A stretch of DNA of 49,730 bases, from assembly GCF_000308435.1 (NCBI RefSeq), contig NZ_BAFR01000214.1, positions 1 through 49,730 of the forward strand. Direction: 5' to 3'. This document shows positions 25,694 to 33,670 of the stretch, piece after piece. Position numbers and translations under genes: made by a program. Numbering within the stretch: position 1 is the stretch's first letter; the number at the start of each line of letters is the position of its first letter. The notes under the pieces are model-generated. The model searched no databases. It worked only from the letters and a program-made list of their open reading frames with translations, and was not told the origin of the DNA. This stretch comes from Nocardia araoensis NBRC 100135. GTDB taxonomy: Bacteria; Actinomycetota; Actinomycetes; Mycobacteriales; Mycobacteriaceae.

Positions 25694-26806
25694 ATGACGA
25701 ACGCAGCGGCTTCCGCCCTTTTCCAGCCCGTGGCTCTCGGCTCGCTCGTGCTGCCGCACCGCCTCGTGATGGCCCCGATGACCCGTAACCGCGCCGCGGC
25801 CGACGGCACGCCGTCCCCGCTGATGGCGACCTATTACGCACAGCGCGCGGGCGCGGGCCTGATCGTCGCCGAGGCGACCACGCCGAACCAGGTGGGTCAG
25901 ACCTACGCGAACATCCCCGGCATCTACACCGACGCGCACGTGGCGGGCTGGCGAGCGGTGACCGGCGCCGTCGCGGCGGCGGGCGGGCGCATGTTCCTGC
26001 AACTCCAGCACGGCGGCCGGGTCGGCCATCCGGACAACAGCGGGCTGACCCCGGTCGCGCCCTCGCCGATTCCGTTGCCCGAACCCATCCACACGCCCGG
26101 CGGCGCGCAGGATGCCGTCGTCCCGCTGGAGATGTCCACCGCCGATATCGACGCCACCATCGCCGACTTCGCGTCGGCGGCCGAAAACGCCATCGCGGCC
26201 GGATTCGCCGGAGTCGAGGTGCACAGCGCGAATGGTTACCTGCTGCACCAATTCCTGGCGCAGAACACCAATCAGCGCACCGACTCCTACGGCGGGGCGG
26301 TGGCCAACCGCATCCGATTCACCGTGGCGGTGGTCGATGCGGTCGCCGAGGCGATCGGCGCCGAGCGCGTCGGCGTGCGGATCTCCCCCGGAGTGTCCGT
26401 CAACGGCATCGACGAGGGCGACACCGAGGAAATCTATCCCGCGCTCGTCTCGGCGCTGGCCGAGAAGGGGCTCGCCTACCTGCACTCCGTCTTCGCCGAC
26501 CCCGATCAGCCCCTCTTCCAGCGGATTCGGCAGCTGTGGCCGGCCGCCCTGATCGCGAATCCGAATCTGGGCTGGGGCGTCCCCTTGCCCGAGGACGGCG
26601 GCAGGCGAGCCGCGCAGCGCCTGCTGGAAGGCGGAGCGGACGCGGTCTCGCTGGGGCGCTCCTTCCTGGCCAACCCCGATCTGGTCGAGCGGTTCCGCAC
26701 CGGCGCACCACTGAACCCGGTGCGCGACGCGCACTTGATGTACGTGGGCGGCACGGAGGGCTACACCGACTACCCGACGCTCGACCTGATCCCCGCGGCC
26801 GGCTGA
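25694..26806 (+). CDS. Old Yellow Enzyme family FMN-dependent ene-reductase
   Basis: This 370-residue TIM-barrel flavoprotein should reduce activated C=C bonds (enals, enones, maleimides or nitro compounds) with NAD(P)H. Family elements include LPHRLVMAPMTRNRA near the N-terminus, LQLQHGGRVGHP (FMN contact), EVHSANGYLLHQFL and the NQRTDSYGG segment. In EVHSANGY, Ser is at a position where many members have Gly, and the usual substrate-binding His/Asn area is present. No Shine-Dalgarno site is seen; the start lies 6 nt after a -10 element. The divergent MerR gene and the MerR-type promoter indicate induction, probably by electrophiles or oxidants. Confidence 0.94.
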   Translation: MTNAAASALFQPVALGSLVLPHRLVMAPMTRNRAAADGTPSPLMATYYAQRAGAGLIVAEATTPNQVGQTYANIPGIYTDAHVAGWRAVTGAVAAAGGRMFLQLQHGGRVGHPDNSGLTPVAPSPIPLPEPIHTPGGAQDAVVPLEMSTADIDATIADFASAAENAIAAGFAGVEVHSANGYLLHQFLAQNTNQRTDSYGGAVANRIRFTVAVVDAVAEAIGAERVGVRISPGVSVNGIDEGDTEEIYPALVSALAEKGLAYLHSVFADPDQPLFQRIRQLWPAALIANPNLGWGVPLPEDGGRRAAQRLLEGGADAVSLGRSFLANPDLVERFRTGAPLNPVRDAHLMYVGGTEGYTDYPTLDLIPAAG

Positions 26807-26815
26807 CCCGCCCGC

Positions 26816-27499
26816 TCAGCGACCCATCAACCGGCGCCACTGCGCCATGAACGGCTGCTTCGCGGTGACCGAGCCGAAGCGGATCTTGCCGTGCACCACC
26901 AGGTGCAGAGGGCCGATCGGCGGCCCGGTGCGGACCTTGTTGTTCACGCTGGAACCGATCAGCTCCAGCCCGTTCAGGTCGACGGTGGCCTCCGCGGGCA
27001 CGATCAGGGTGATCGAGCCCGCGAAGTCGTCGACTCGCAGCTCGACCACCTGGGTCGACATGATCGCCTCGGTGAAGTCCAAGGTGACCCCGGACAGCCA
27101 GTTGTTCAGATACAGGGTGGGCGGCACCTGCCACGGGCCGCGGCGGCTCACCCCGGACAACCGCGAACGGATCACGTTGCCCGCGCCGTTCGAGGCGGGC
27201 GCCTGCCTGGTGAAGGCGGGCGAGGAGTTGACGAACGTCGAGGTGGGCGCGGCGGGCTGCCCGACCAGGCGGACGCCGGGCAGATCGATCAGTACGGCGT
27301 TCAGTTCGCCGCGGGTCTTGGCGGCCAGCGCGGTGTCCATCCGCTCGGTGAACTCACCGAGCGAGAGCATCCCCAAGCCGACCGCGCGCTGCAACAGCTG
27401 ACCCACGTGTTCCCGCTCGGCGTCCGACACGCGCAGTTCCCGATCGCCCACGGCGCCGCCGGAGCCGACCGCATTCGATACCGATTCGGGCCCACCCAT
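26816..27499 (-). CDS. DUF1707 protein with LiaF-like C-terminal beta domain
   Basis: This 227-residue protein begins with the DUF1707 module (RELRVSDAEREHVGQLLQRAVGLGMLSLGEFTERMDTALAAKTRGEL, about 20-65). A linker follows, then a beta-rich domain (YLNNWLSGVTLDFTEAIM, VELRVDDFAGSITLIVPAEATVDL) like the LiaF/toast-rack domain of envelope-stress proteins. No TM helix is visible. The start has no ribosome site but TAATCT lies 7 nt upstream of the ATG, so it is probably leaderless. It sits downstream of a response regulator and kinase, as LiaF does in LiaFSR systems. Confidence 0.82.
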   Translation of the reverse strand: MGGPESVSNAVGSGGAVGDRELRVSDAEREHVGQLLQRAVGLGMLSLGEFTERMDTALAAKTRGELNAVLIDLPGVRLVGQPAAPTSTFVNSSPAFTRQAPASNGAGNVIRSRLSGVSRRGPWQVPPTLYLNNWLSGVTLDFTEAIMSTQVVELRVDDFAGSITLIVPAEATVDLNGLELIGSSVNNKVRTGPPIGPLHLVVHGKIRFGSVTAKQPFMAQWRRLMGR

Positions 27500-27571
27500 G
27501 CGATCGAGATTACCGAGCAGGAGGCCACGGCCGCATCAGGGCGATCCCTGATTCCACCGCGTTCGCCCGGC

Positions 27572-28237
27572 TCACTCGAGCCCTTGTTCGATGGCGTAGC
27601 GAGTCAATTCCACCCGGTTCGCCAGCTGTAGTTTGCGCAGTGTCGCCTGCACGTGATTCTCCACGGTGCGGTGACTCAGTCCCAGCCGCGTCGCGATCTG
27701 CTTGGCGGACAGCCCTTTCGCCACCATTCGCAGCACCTCGGTCTCGCGCTCGGTCAGGGCGGGCCGGTGCGGCTCGTCGGCTCGCGCCGGCGTGGTCGCC
27801 ATCCGCCGGTACTCGCCGAGCACCAGGCCGGCCAGCCCCGGTGTGAACACCGCTTGACCGGCCGCGGTGGCGCGCACCGCGTCGATGAGCTCGGCCGCCG
27901 ACGCGCTCTTGACCAGGTAACCCGATGCGCCCGCCTTGATCGCGTCGAGCACGTCGTCGCGCTCGGCCGACGCCGAGAGCACCAGCACCCGGCTCCGCGG
28001 CGACACCCGCAGCACCTCGGCCGTCGCCTGGGCCCCGTTGCCGTCGAGCAGCTGCATGTCCATCAGCACCACGTCCGGCCGCACCGCTGCGGCGCGCCTG
28101 CTCGCCGCGGCGACACCGTCGGCCGTGGCCGTCACCCGGAATCCGGCCTCGGTGAGGTCGCGTGAGACGCCGTCGCGCCACATCGGGTGGTCGTCCACCA
28201 CCATTACCGAAATGGACTCGGCCGCCTGGTCCGCCAT
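27572..28237 (-). CDS. NarL/LuxR-family response regulator
   Basis: The start at ATG 28237 has GGGGAGG 5 nt upstream, giving 221 residues; ATG 28258, which overlaps the kinase stop as ATGA, is the alternative. The receiver domain has the acidic pair D-D in VMVVDDHPMW, the phospho-acceptor Asp in PDVVLMDMQLL, and the switch Ser/Lys in LVLSAS and GYLVKS. The C-terminal LuxR HTH is TEREVLRMVAKGLSAKQIATRLGLSHRTVENHV. It is cotranscribed with the kinase at 28255 and most like the MacR/LiaR group, and so a candidate regulator of envelope stress. Confidence 0.93.
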   Translation of the reverse strand: MADQAAESISVMVVDDHPMWRDGVSRDLTEAGFRVTATADGVAAASRRAAAVRPDVVLMDMQLLDGNGAQATAEVLRVSPRSRVLVLSASAERDDVLDAIKAGASGYLVKSASAAELIDAVRATAAGQAVFTPGLAGLVLGEYRRMATTPARADEPHRPALTERETEVLRMVAKGLSAKQIATRLGLSHRTVENHVQATLRKLQLANRVELTRYAIEQGLE

Positions 28238-28254
28238 CCGCGCCTCCCCGTCTC

Positions 28255-29448
28255 TCATCTGGGCACCCGGAATTCCCATTCTGTGCCGAACCCGACCCCG
28301 CCGTCGATCTCGGTGAGCAGATCCGCGCTGCCGCCGAGGGCCGCGATCCGCCCGACGATGGACCGGGAAACCCCCATGCGCCCTTCGGCTTCCGCCTCGG
28401 CCAGCCGTCCGGGCGGGATGCCGACGCCGTCGTCGCGCACGCTGATCACCAGTTCCTCGCCGGTGTCCTCCAGCAGCACATACGCTCTCGCGTCCGGCCC
28501 GGCGTGCAGTGCCACATTGGACAATGCCGTGGCCACGGCCGAGGCGATCTCGTTCGCCATCCAGCGGCCGACCCGCACCGGATCGCCCGGCGTGGACACC
28601 GACACCGTCGGCGTGGATTGCGCGGTCAGCAGCGGCCGCAGATCGACCTCGGCCCCACCCGCGTCCCGGTGATCGGCCTGCTCGGTGATCAGCACGCGCA
28701 ACGCCACCTCCTGCTCACCGGCGCGCAGGGCCAATTCCTCCGTGGGGCCGCCGATCTCGCTGCCGCGGCGCTTGATGTAGCTGAGCACCTGCAACACCCC
28801 GTCGTGCACCTCGCGCGACAGCCGTTCGCGCTCCTCTGCCGCCGCGGTCAGCCGCACCGCTTGCTCCAGCTGGTCCTGGGCGCGGCGCGCGGTGTTGGCG
28901 GCCAAACCGAGTGCGAGACCCACCGACACGAGCACCGGCACCGTCGCATCCGCCCACACGTCCTCACCCCACTGATCGCGCACCGTCAGTGACACCGCGG
29001 CGATCAAGGCTCCGGACAGCACGCCGGCGAACGGCCCGCGCAGGATCGCCGCCCCGATCACGGCGTTGGTGGCCCACAGCGTGGTCGGCAGTGTCTGGTG
29101 CCCGTGATACCAGCCATAGTCGGCGACCAGGCGGGTGGCGGCCATCAGCCCGATCACGACCACGTGATCGCCGATCACCACCCAGGTGCGCAACCGGGCC
29201 ACCTCGGGGAAGTGCCACTGCGACAGCATGATCGCCGACGCGCCCGACCACACCGCCATCAGCGCGATGAGCACCCAGCTCAACCGCTGGTTGGTGTAGT
29301 ACGGCACCGAGGCGATCTGCTGACCGACCGCGTACAGCAGTGTGACCAGCCGCAGCGCCTGCGCGGCCCGCCACAGCGGGGTGGTGGCCACGTCGGCCGA
29401 GCGCAGCTCAGTCCTTCGCCGTGCCGTCGTCGGCTTGCGCGCCGTCAT
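28255..29448 (-). CDS. Sensor histidine kinase (HisKA_3, MacS/LiaS-like)
   Basis: This 397-residue protein has about six hydrophobic segments between residues 28 and 190. The dimerisation domain is EERERLSREVHDGVLQVLSYIKRR with the phospho-acceptor His. The HATPase_c domain shows NVALHAG (N-box), DDGVGIPPG (G1) and RMGVSRSIVGRIAALGG (G2). It should phosphorylate the response regulator at 27572. ATG 29448 has GGAG 5 nt upstream and lies 41 nt inside the upstream AI-2E gene, implying coupling of transporter and kinase. There is no extracytoplasmic sensor domain, so the signal is probably sensed within the membrane or through the DUF1707 partner. Confidence 0.92.
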   Translation of the reverse strand: MTARKPTTARRRTELRSADVATTPLWRAAQALRLVTLLYAVGQQIASVPYYTNQRLSWVLIALMAVWSGASAIMLSQWHFPEVARLRTWVVIGDHVVVIGLMAATRLVADYGWYHGHQTLPTTLWATNAVIGAAILRGPFAGVLSGALIAAVSLTVRDQWGEDVWADATVPVLVSVGLALGLAANTARRAQDQLEQAVRLTAAAEERERLSREVHDGVLQVLSYIKRRGSEIGGPTEELALRAGEQEVALRVLITEQADHRDAGGAEVDLRPLLTAQSTPTVSVSTPGDPVRVGRWMANEIASAVATALSNVALHAGPDARAYVLLEDTGEELVISVRDDGVGIPPGRLAEAEAEGRMGVSRSIVGRIAALGGSADLLTEIDGGVGFGTEWEFRVPR

Positions 29449-30697
29449 CGGACTCCGCCTTCCGCTGCGCCGCCTCCGTGGCCTGCTTCTTGGTCGCCTC
29501 GATCAGCGTCGCGGCCAGGTCGAACCGACCGGGCTCGGGCCGATCCGGTTCGGCCGTATACAGCCCGCGATGGTCCTCGACGGTGTGCAGTTCCTCGTAG
29601 AGTTCCTCGGGTCCTTCCAGCAACGACCGGATCGCCGTGTTCATCACCGCCACGAACGGCACGGCCAGCAGACCGCCCGCTATCCCGCCGATCACCACGC
29701 CCGCCGTGATCGCGAGCACCACGGCCAGGGGATGGATGCTGACCGCCCGCCCCAGCAGCAGTGGTTGCAGCACATGACCCTCCAGCTGCATCACCGCGAT
29801 GATGATGCCGAGCACGATCAGGGCGGTGACCAGTCCTTTGGTGACGAGTGCGATGAACACCGCGATGAACCCCGCCAGGAACGCGCCGATGATCGGGATG
29901 AACGCGCCGATGAACACCAGCGAGGCCAGCGGCAGCGCCAAGGGCACACCCAGAATGGCCAGCCCGGCGCCGATGCCGATGGCGTCCACCGCGGCGACCA
30001 CGACGGTCGCGCGGACGAACCCGACCAGCGTGCCGAATCCGAGCCGCCCCGCGGTGCGGACCCGCTCGCGATGGTCGGTGGGCACGATCCTGGTGACGAA
30101 TTCCCAGATCTGATCGCCGCCGTAGAGGAAGAAGATCAGGATGAACAGCGTCAGGAAGGTGCCGGTGAGCAACTCGCCGATCACGGTCGCCGTGGTGAGC
30201 GCCCCGCTGGTCAGGCTGTCCTGGTTGGACTGGATCGCCTTCACGATCGCGTCACCCGCGTTGCGGATCTGCTCGTTGCTCAGATGCAGCCTGCCGTTGA
30301 TCAGCCAGTCCTGGATCTGATGGATGCTGTCGGTGAACTTGTTCGACAGTTGCGGCACACCGGCGACGAACTGTTCCACGACGAAGGTCATGATCCCCGC
30401 GACCACGCCGATCGACCCGACCAGCGCCACGAAGACGCCCACCGAACGCGGCACGCCCAATCGCTGCATCCAGTCCACCAGCGGCGCCAGCAGGGCCGCC
30501 GCCAGCAGGGCGATGGCGAGCGGAATGACCACGGTCGCCAATTTCTGCACGATCGCCGTGACCGCGATGCCGAGCGCGAACAGCACCAGCAGTCGCCAGC
30601 CCCATTCCGCCGACACCCGGACGATCGGATGCACCGTCTCCGCGGCGGGCCGCGACAGCGTGATTTTCCGCTCTGGACTTGGCTTCGGGTCGCTCAC
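29408..30697 (-). CDS. AI-2E family (UPF0118) membrane transporter
   Basis: This 429-residue protein has the PerM/AI-2E pattern: paired N-terminal helices (LLVLFALGIAVTAIVQKL, LATVVIPLAIALLAAALLAPLVDW), a soluble middle with PQLSNKFTDSIHQIQDWL, and four further helices including ALPLASLVFIGAFIPIIGAFLAG. The C-terminal ~60 residues are charged and cytoplasmic. Members export diverse solutes or ions; the substrate here is unknown. The GTG start is 7 nt after TAGGCT and suggests a leaderless transcript. A leader frame on the same strand ends in a GTGA overlap with this start. Position agrees with mycobacterial Rv0205. Confidence 0.9.
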   Translation of the reverse strand: MSDPKPSPERKITLSRPAAETVHPIVRVSAEWGWRLLVLFALGIAVTAIVQKLATVVIPLAIALLAAALLAPLVDWMQRLGVPRSVGVFVALVGSIGVVAGIMTFVVEQFVAGVPQLSNKFTDSIHQIQDWLINGRLHLSNEQIRNAGDAIVKAIQSNQDSLTSGALTTATVIGELLTGTFLTLFILIFFLYGGDQIWEFVTRIVPTDHRERVRTAGRLGFGTLVGFVRATVVVAAVDAIGIGAGLAILGVPLALPLASLVFIGAFIPIIGAFLAGFIAVFIALVTKGLVTALIVLGIIIAVMQLEGHVLQPLLLGRAVSIHPLAVVLAITAGVVIGGIAGGLLAVPFVAVMNTAIRSLLEGPEELYEELHTVEDHRGLYTAEPDRPEPGRFDLAATLIEATKKQATEAAQRKAESDDGAQADDGTAKD

Positions 30698-30750
30698 CTC
30701 CGTGAGCCTAATGTCTGCTGCCGGACGTAGTCCGTCTTCAGACAGCGCAT
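30694..30750 (-). CDS. Possible 18-residue leader peptide overlapping the AI-2E start
   Basis: Within the first 68-bp repeat unit, ATG 30750 opens a frame reading MRCLKTDYVRQQTLGSRR and stopping at TGA 30694-30696. That stop overlaps the GTG start of the transporter (GTGA). No ribosome site precedes it. It may be chance, but equivalent frames occur in the other units. Confidence 0.25.
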   Translation of the reverse strand: MRCLKTDYVRQQTLGSRR

Positions 30751-30896
30751 GGCCGGAGCGAAGGCGGAGGTACGCCTAATGTCTGCTGCCGGACGTAGTC
30801 CGTCTTCAGCCAGCGCATGGCCGGAGCGAAGGCGGAGGTACGCCTAATGTCTGCGGTCGGACGTCGTCCGCCTTCAGCCAGCGCATGGCCGGAGCG
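30706..30896. repeat. 68-bp tandem repeat, 2.8 copies
   Basis: Unit 1 is 30706-30773, unit 2 is 30774-30841 (one difference from unit 1) and unit 3 is 30842 to about 30896 (more diverged, truncated). Each begins GCCTAATGTCTGC and holds a small dyad CGGAC-GTA-GTCCG, which unit 3 keeps as CGGAC-GTC-GTCCG. Each complete unit ends GGCGGAGGTAC. A very degenerate further copy may follow to about 30950. The array separates the leftward AI-2E gene from the rightward adenylyl cyclase gene. Confidence 0.93.
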
Positions 30897-31047
30897 CCCA
30901 ACCGGCCGGGCCGTACGCTGTCCGCCTTCACCGGCGGCCAGCGTCCGCGGACAGGCCGACCCGACCGGAACGCTAGATTGGACCCCGTGTCGGCGCCTCT
31001 GGAAGCGGTCAAACAGACCATGCGAACGCGCTGGCCGCTGTACCTGA
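30711..31047 (+). other. Chain of TAATG-overlapping mini-ORFs encoded by the repeat
   Basis: ATG 30711 opens a 22-codon frame (begins MSAAGRSPSS, ends PERRRRYA) that stops at TAA 30777-30779. The final A starts the next ATG at 30779, encoding the same peptide with one change and stopping at 30847. A third ATG at 30847 opens a diverged frame of 66 codons to 31047, overlapping the cyclase start out of frame. The second and third ATGs each have GGCGGAGG 8 nt upstream. This is consistent with coupled leader peptides or simply with the repeat's internal spacing. Confidence 0.35.
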
Positions 31048-32540
31048 CATCGATGCTGCTGGCGAACGCTTTCGGCGCGGTCCTGGTGTGGGCCTTCATC
31101 CAGTACGGACTACCCGTCCCCGAGGGCGAGCCATCCGGTGCCAGGAGCACCGGCCTGCTGATCCCCACCGTCGTCTTCGTGGCGGGCGGCCTGCTCAGCA
31201 TGGCCGCGTCCGCGCTGATGCTGCGCCCGGTGATGCGCTGGCAGATGCGCGGCGGACCGCCGAGCCGCCAGGAGCAGATGGCCGCGCTGCACGCGCCGCT
31301 GCGCCAGGCGATCACGCACCTCGCGCTGTGGCTGATCGGCGGGGCCGTGCTGGCCGCGCTGATCATCAGGGACACTCCCGCGCTGGCAGGCGCGGTCATC
31401 GTCACCGAATGCATGGCGGCGACCATCGTGTTCGGCTTCACCTACATGCTGGGTGAGCGCATCCTGCGCCCGGTGGCGGCCCAGGCGCTGACCGAGGGCA
31501 CCTTCGATCACACCCTCACCCCCGGCGTCGGCACCAGGATGGCGATGACCTGGGGCATGGGCACCTTCGCCCCCACCATCGCCATCGTCCTGCTGTGCGT
31601 CACCCAGATCTCCTCGGACGTGAAGTTCTCCGCGCAATCGCTGGCCATCTCCATCCTGCTGCTGTGCGGCGTGGTGATCATGCAGGCGCTGGCGCTGTCC
31701 ATGCTCACCGGTTCGAGCATCTCCGACCCGGTGCGCCAGCTCAGCCAGGCCATCGACCGGGTCCAGGCAGGCGCGCGGGACGTGCAGGTCGAGGTCTTCG
31801 ACGGCAGTGAGATCGGACTGCTGCAGGTCGGCTTCAACCGGATGATGGAGGAGGCGGCCAAGCGCCGTCAGCTGCAGGAACTGTTCGGTCAGCACGTCGG
31901 GGAAGAGGTGGCGCAGCGGGCGCTGGACTACGGCACCGAACTCGGCGGCGAGACCCGGTTCGTCGCGGTGCTGTTCGTCGACATGGTCGGCTCCACCGCC
32001 GCCGCTGCCGAACGCCCGCCCACCGAGGTGGTGAGCCTGCTCAACGAGTTCTTCCGCATCGTGGTCGACGTCATCGACCGCCACCACGGCTTCGTCAACA
32101 AATTCGTCGGCGACGCGGCGCTGGCCATCTTCGGCGCGCCGCTGGACCGCCCCGACGCCCCGACCGCCGCGCTCGCCGCCGCCCGCGAACTGCGCGAGAC
32201 CCTGCGGGAAGTTCCCGGCCTCGACATCGGGATCGGTGTCTCGGCAGGCCTGGCCGTCGCGGGGAACATCGGTGCGGCCAACCGTTTCGAATACACGGTG
32301 ATCGGAGATCCGGTCAACGAGGCGTCCCGGCTCACCGAGCTGGCCAAAGAACGCCCCGGCCGGACGCTGGCCTCGGGCAGCGCGCTGTATTTCGCCGAGG
32401 AGAGCGAGCAGGACCAGTGGGAGACCGGCGACGAAGTGCAACTGCGCGGCAGACGCAGGAAAACGCTGTTGGCCTGGCCACGAGAACAAGACGACGCGCC
32501 CGACGATACCGATGTCGAAACGGCGCGTTCGTTAGGCTGA
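30987..32540 (+). CDS. Membrane-anchored class III adenylyl cyclase with HAMP domain
   Basis: From GTG 30987 it has 517 residues. TAGATT ends 7 nt before the GTG, pointing to a leaderless message; ATG 31020 is an alternative. Six hydrophobic segments lie in about 1-245, a HAMP-like linker (GSSISDPVRQLSQAIDRVQAG) near 245-300, and the cyclase domain from about 325. Catalytic residues are complete: metal ligands D332 and D376, adenine-selecting K372 (NKFVGD), the Asp in VIGDPVNEASR and the transition-state Asn/Arg in that motif. It should make cAMP. The layout is that of mycobacterial Rv1318c-Rv1320c and Rv3645. A YbhN-type gene follows after 4 bp. Confidence 0.93.
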   Translation: MSAPLEAVKQTMRTRWPLYLTSMLLANAFGAVLVWAFIQYGLPVPEGEPSGARSTGLLIPTVVFVAGGLLSMAASALMLRPVMRWQMRGGPPSRQEQMAALHAPLRQAITHLALWLIGGAVLAALIIRDTPALAGAVIVTECMAATIVFGFTYMLGERILRPVAAQALTEGTFDHTLTPGVGTRMAMTWGMGTFAPTIAIVLLCVTQISSDVKFSAQSLAISILLLCGVVIMQALALSMLTGSSISDPVRQLSQAIDRVQAGARDVQVEVFDGSEIGLLQVGFNRMMEEAAKRRQLQELFGQHVGEEVAQRALDYGTELGGETRFVAVLFVDMVGSTAAAAERPPTEVVSLLNEFFRIVVDVIDRHHGFVNKFVGDAALAIFGAPLDRPDAPTAALAAARELRETLREVPGLDIGIGVSAGLAVAGNIGAANRFEYTVIGDPVNEASRLTELAKERPGRTLASGSALYFAEESEQDQWETGDEVQLRGRRRKTLLAWPREQDDAPDDTDVETARSLG

Positions 32541-32544
32541 CCGC

Positions 32545-33633
32545 GTGACGGCCGACGGGGAACAGGCAGGGGATCCTGCGCCGCCGCCCACGGCGGGTTC
32601 GCGTCGGGGCAGATTCCGCTGGCTGAAATGGGTGATCGGGGCCGCTCTGCTGGCGCTGCTGATCGCCGAGGGTGTGTACCTCTGGCCGCGGCTGCACGAG
32701 TCCTGGCGCAAGCTCACCGAGATCCACTGGGGTTGGCTCACGGCCGCGATCTGGCTGCAAGGGCTGTCGATGAGCGGATTCGGCCGGGTGCAGAAGCAAC
32801 TGCTCAACGCGGGCGGCGTCGCGGTGAGTCAGCGCAAGTCCGTCGCCGTGGTCTACGGTGCGACGGCGATGTCGGTGACGTTGCCCGCGGGCCAGGTGTT
32901 CTCCACCGCGTTCACCTATCGGCAGACCAGACGCTGGGGCGCGAGTCCGATCGTCGCCTCCTGGCAGCTGGTGTTCTCCGGCGTGGTGGCCGCGGTGGGG
33001 CTGGCGCTGCTCGGCGTCGGCGGCACGCTGCTGTCGGGTGGGCGGATCGGCCCGCTGAAGCTGATCCTCTCGCTGGCCGCCGTCGTCGCACTGGTGTGGG
33101 CGGGCAATCACGTCTCGCGCAATCCCGGCTCGCTCGATGCGCTGCTGCGCAAGCTGCTCGCGCTGGTCAACCGGCTGCGCAGACGCCCGCCCGAGCACGG
33201 CGCCGCCAAGATCGAGGACGTGCTCGGCCAGTTGGAGTCGGTGGAACTCGGCAAGCGCGACGGCGTCTTGGTCACGCTCTGGGCGCTGATGCACCGTTTC
33301 GCCGACGTGGCCTGCCTCGGCGCGGCCTGTTACGCGGTGGGCGCCGATCCGCGCACCGCCGGGCTGCTGCTCGCCTTCGCCGTGGGCAAGGCGGTCGGGT
33401 CCATCCCGTTCGCGCCGGGCGGCATCGTCTACGTCGACGCGACGCTGATCTACGGTCTCACCGCGGCCGCGGGCCTGCCCGCCGCGCAGGCGGTGGCCGC
33501 GGCGTTCGTCTATCGGATGGTGAGCTTCATCCTGGTCGCCATCGTCGGCTGGATCGTTTTCCTGTTCCAGTTCCGCACGCCGCAGGCCGACGACGCGGAG
33601 TTCGAGAAGGAGTTCGAGCAGCGGCGGCTGTGA
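32545..33633 (+). CDS. YbhN/lysylphosphatidylglycerol-synthase-type transmembrane protein
   Basis: This 362-residue polytopic protein has about eight hydrophobic helices and the family pattern: VIGAALLALLIAEGVYLW, ATAMSVTLPAGQVFSTAFTYRQ (the conserved LPA-G region) and a late PFAPGGIVYVDATLIYG segment. Such proteins resemble the flippase half of MprF; the lipid handled here is unknown. The GTG at 32545 is 6 nt after TAGGCT, which lies in the end of the cyclase gene, so it may have its own leaderless promoter besides read-through. It occupies the place of mycobacterial Rv0204c relative to the AI-2E gene (recalled). Confidence 0.85.
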   Translation: MTADGEQAGDPAPPPTAGSRRGRFRWLKWVIGAALLALLIAEGVYLWPRLHESWRKLTEIHWGWLTAAIWLQGLSMSGFGRVQKQLLNAGGVAVSQRKSVAVVYGATAMSVTLPAGQVFSTAFTYRQTRRWGASPIVASWQLVFSGVVAAVGLALLGVGGTLLSGGRIGPLKLILSLAAVVALVWAGNHVSRNPGSLDALLRKLLALVNRLRRRPPEHGAAKIEDVLGQLESVELGKRDGVLVTLWALMHRFADVACLGAACYAVGADPRTAGLLLAFAVGKAVGSIPFAPGGIVYVDATLIYGLTAAAGLPAAQAVAAAFVYRMVSFILVAIVGWIVFLFQFRTPQADDAEFEKEFEQRRL

Positions 33634-33670
33634 CGGCCGTCGCGCTCCACCTCCCGTTACGCTGGCCCGC

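Noticed and set aside
24066..25697. 543-codon continuous frame over the XRE gene
   Set aside because: After about 24600 it is Arg/Gly shadow and crosses the whole MerR gene. The real C-terminal half lies in the next frame.
30706..30896. CRISPR array
   Set aside because: The units are contiguous tandem copies with no unique spacers and no cas genes nearby.
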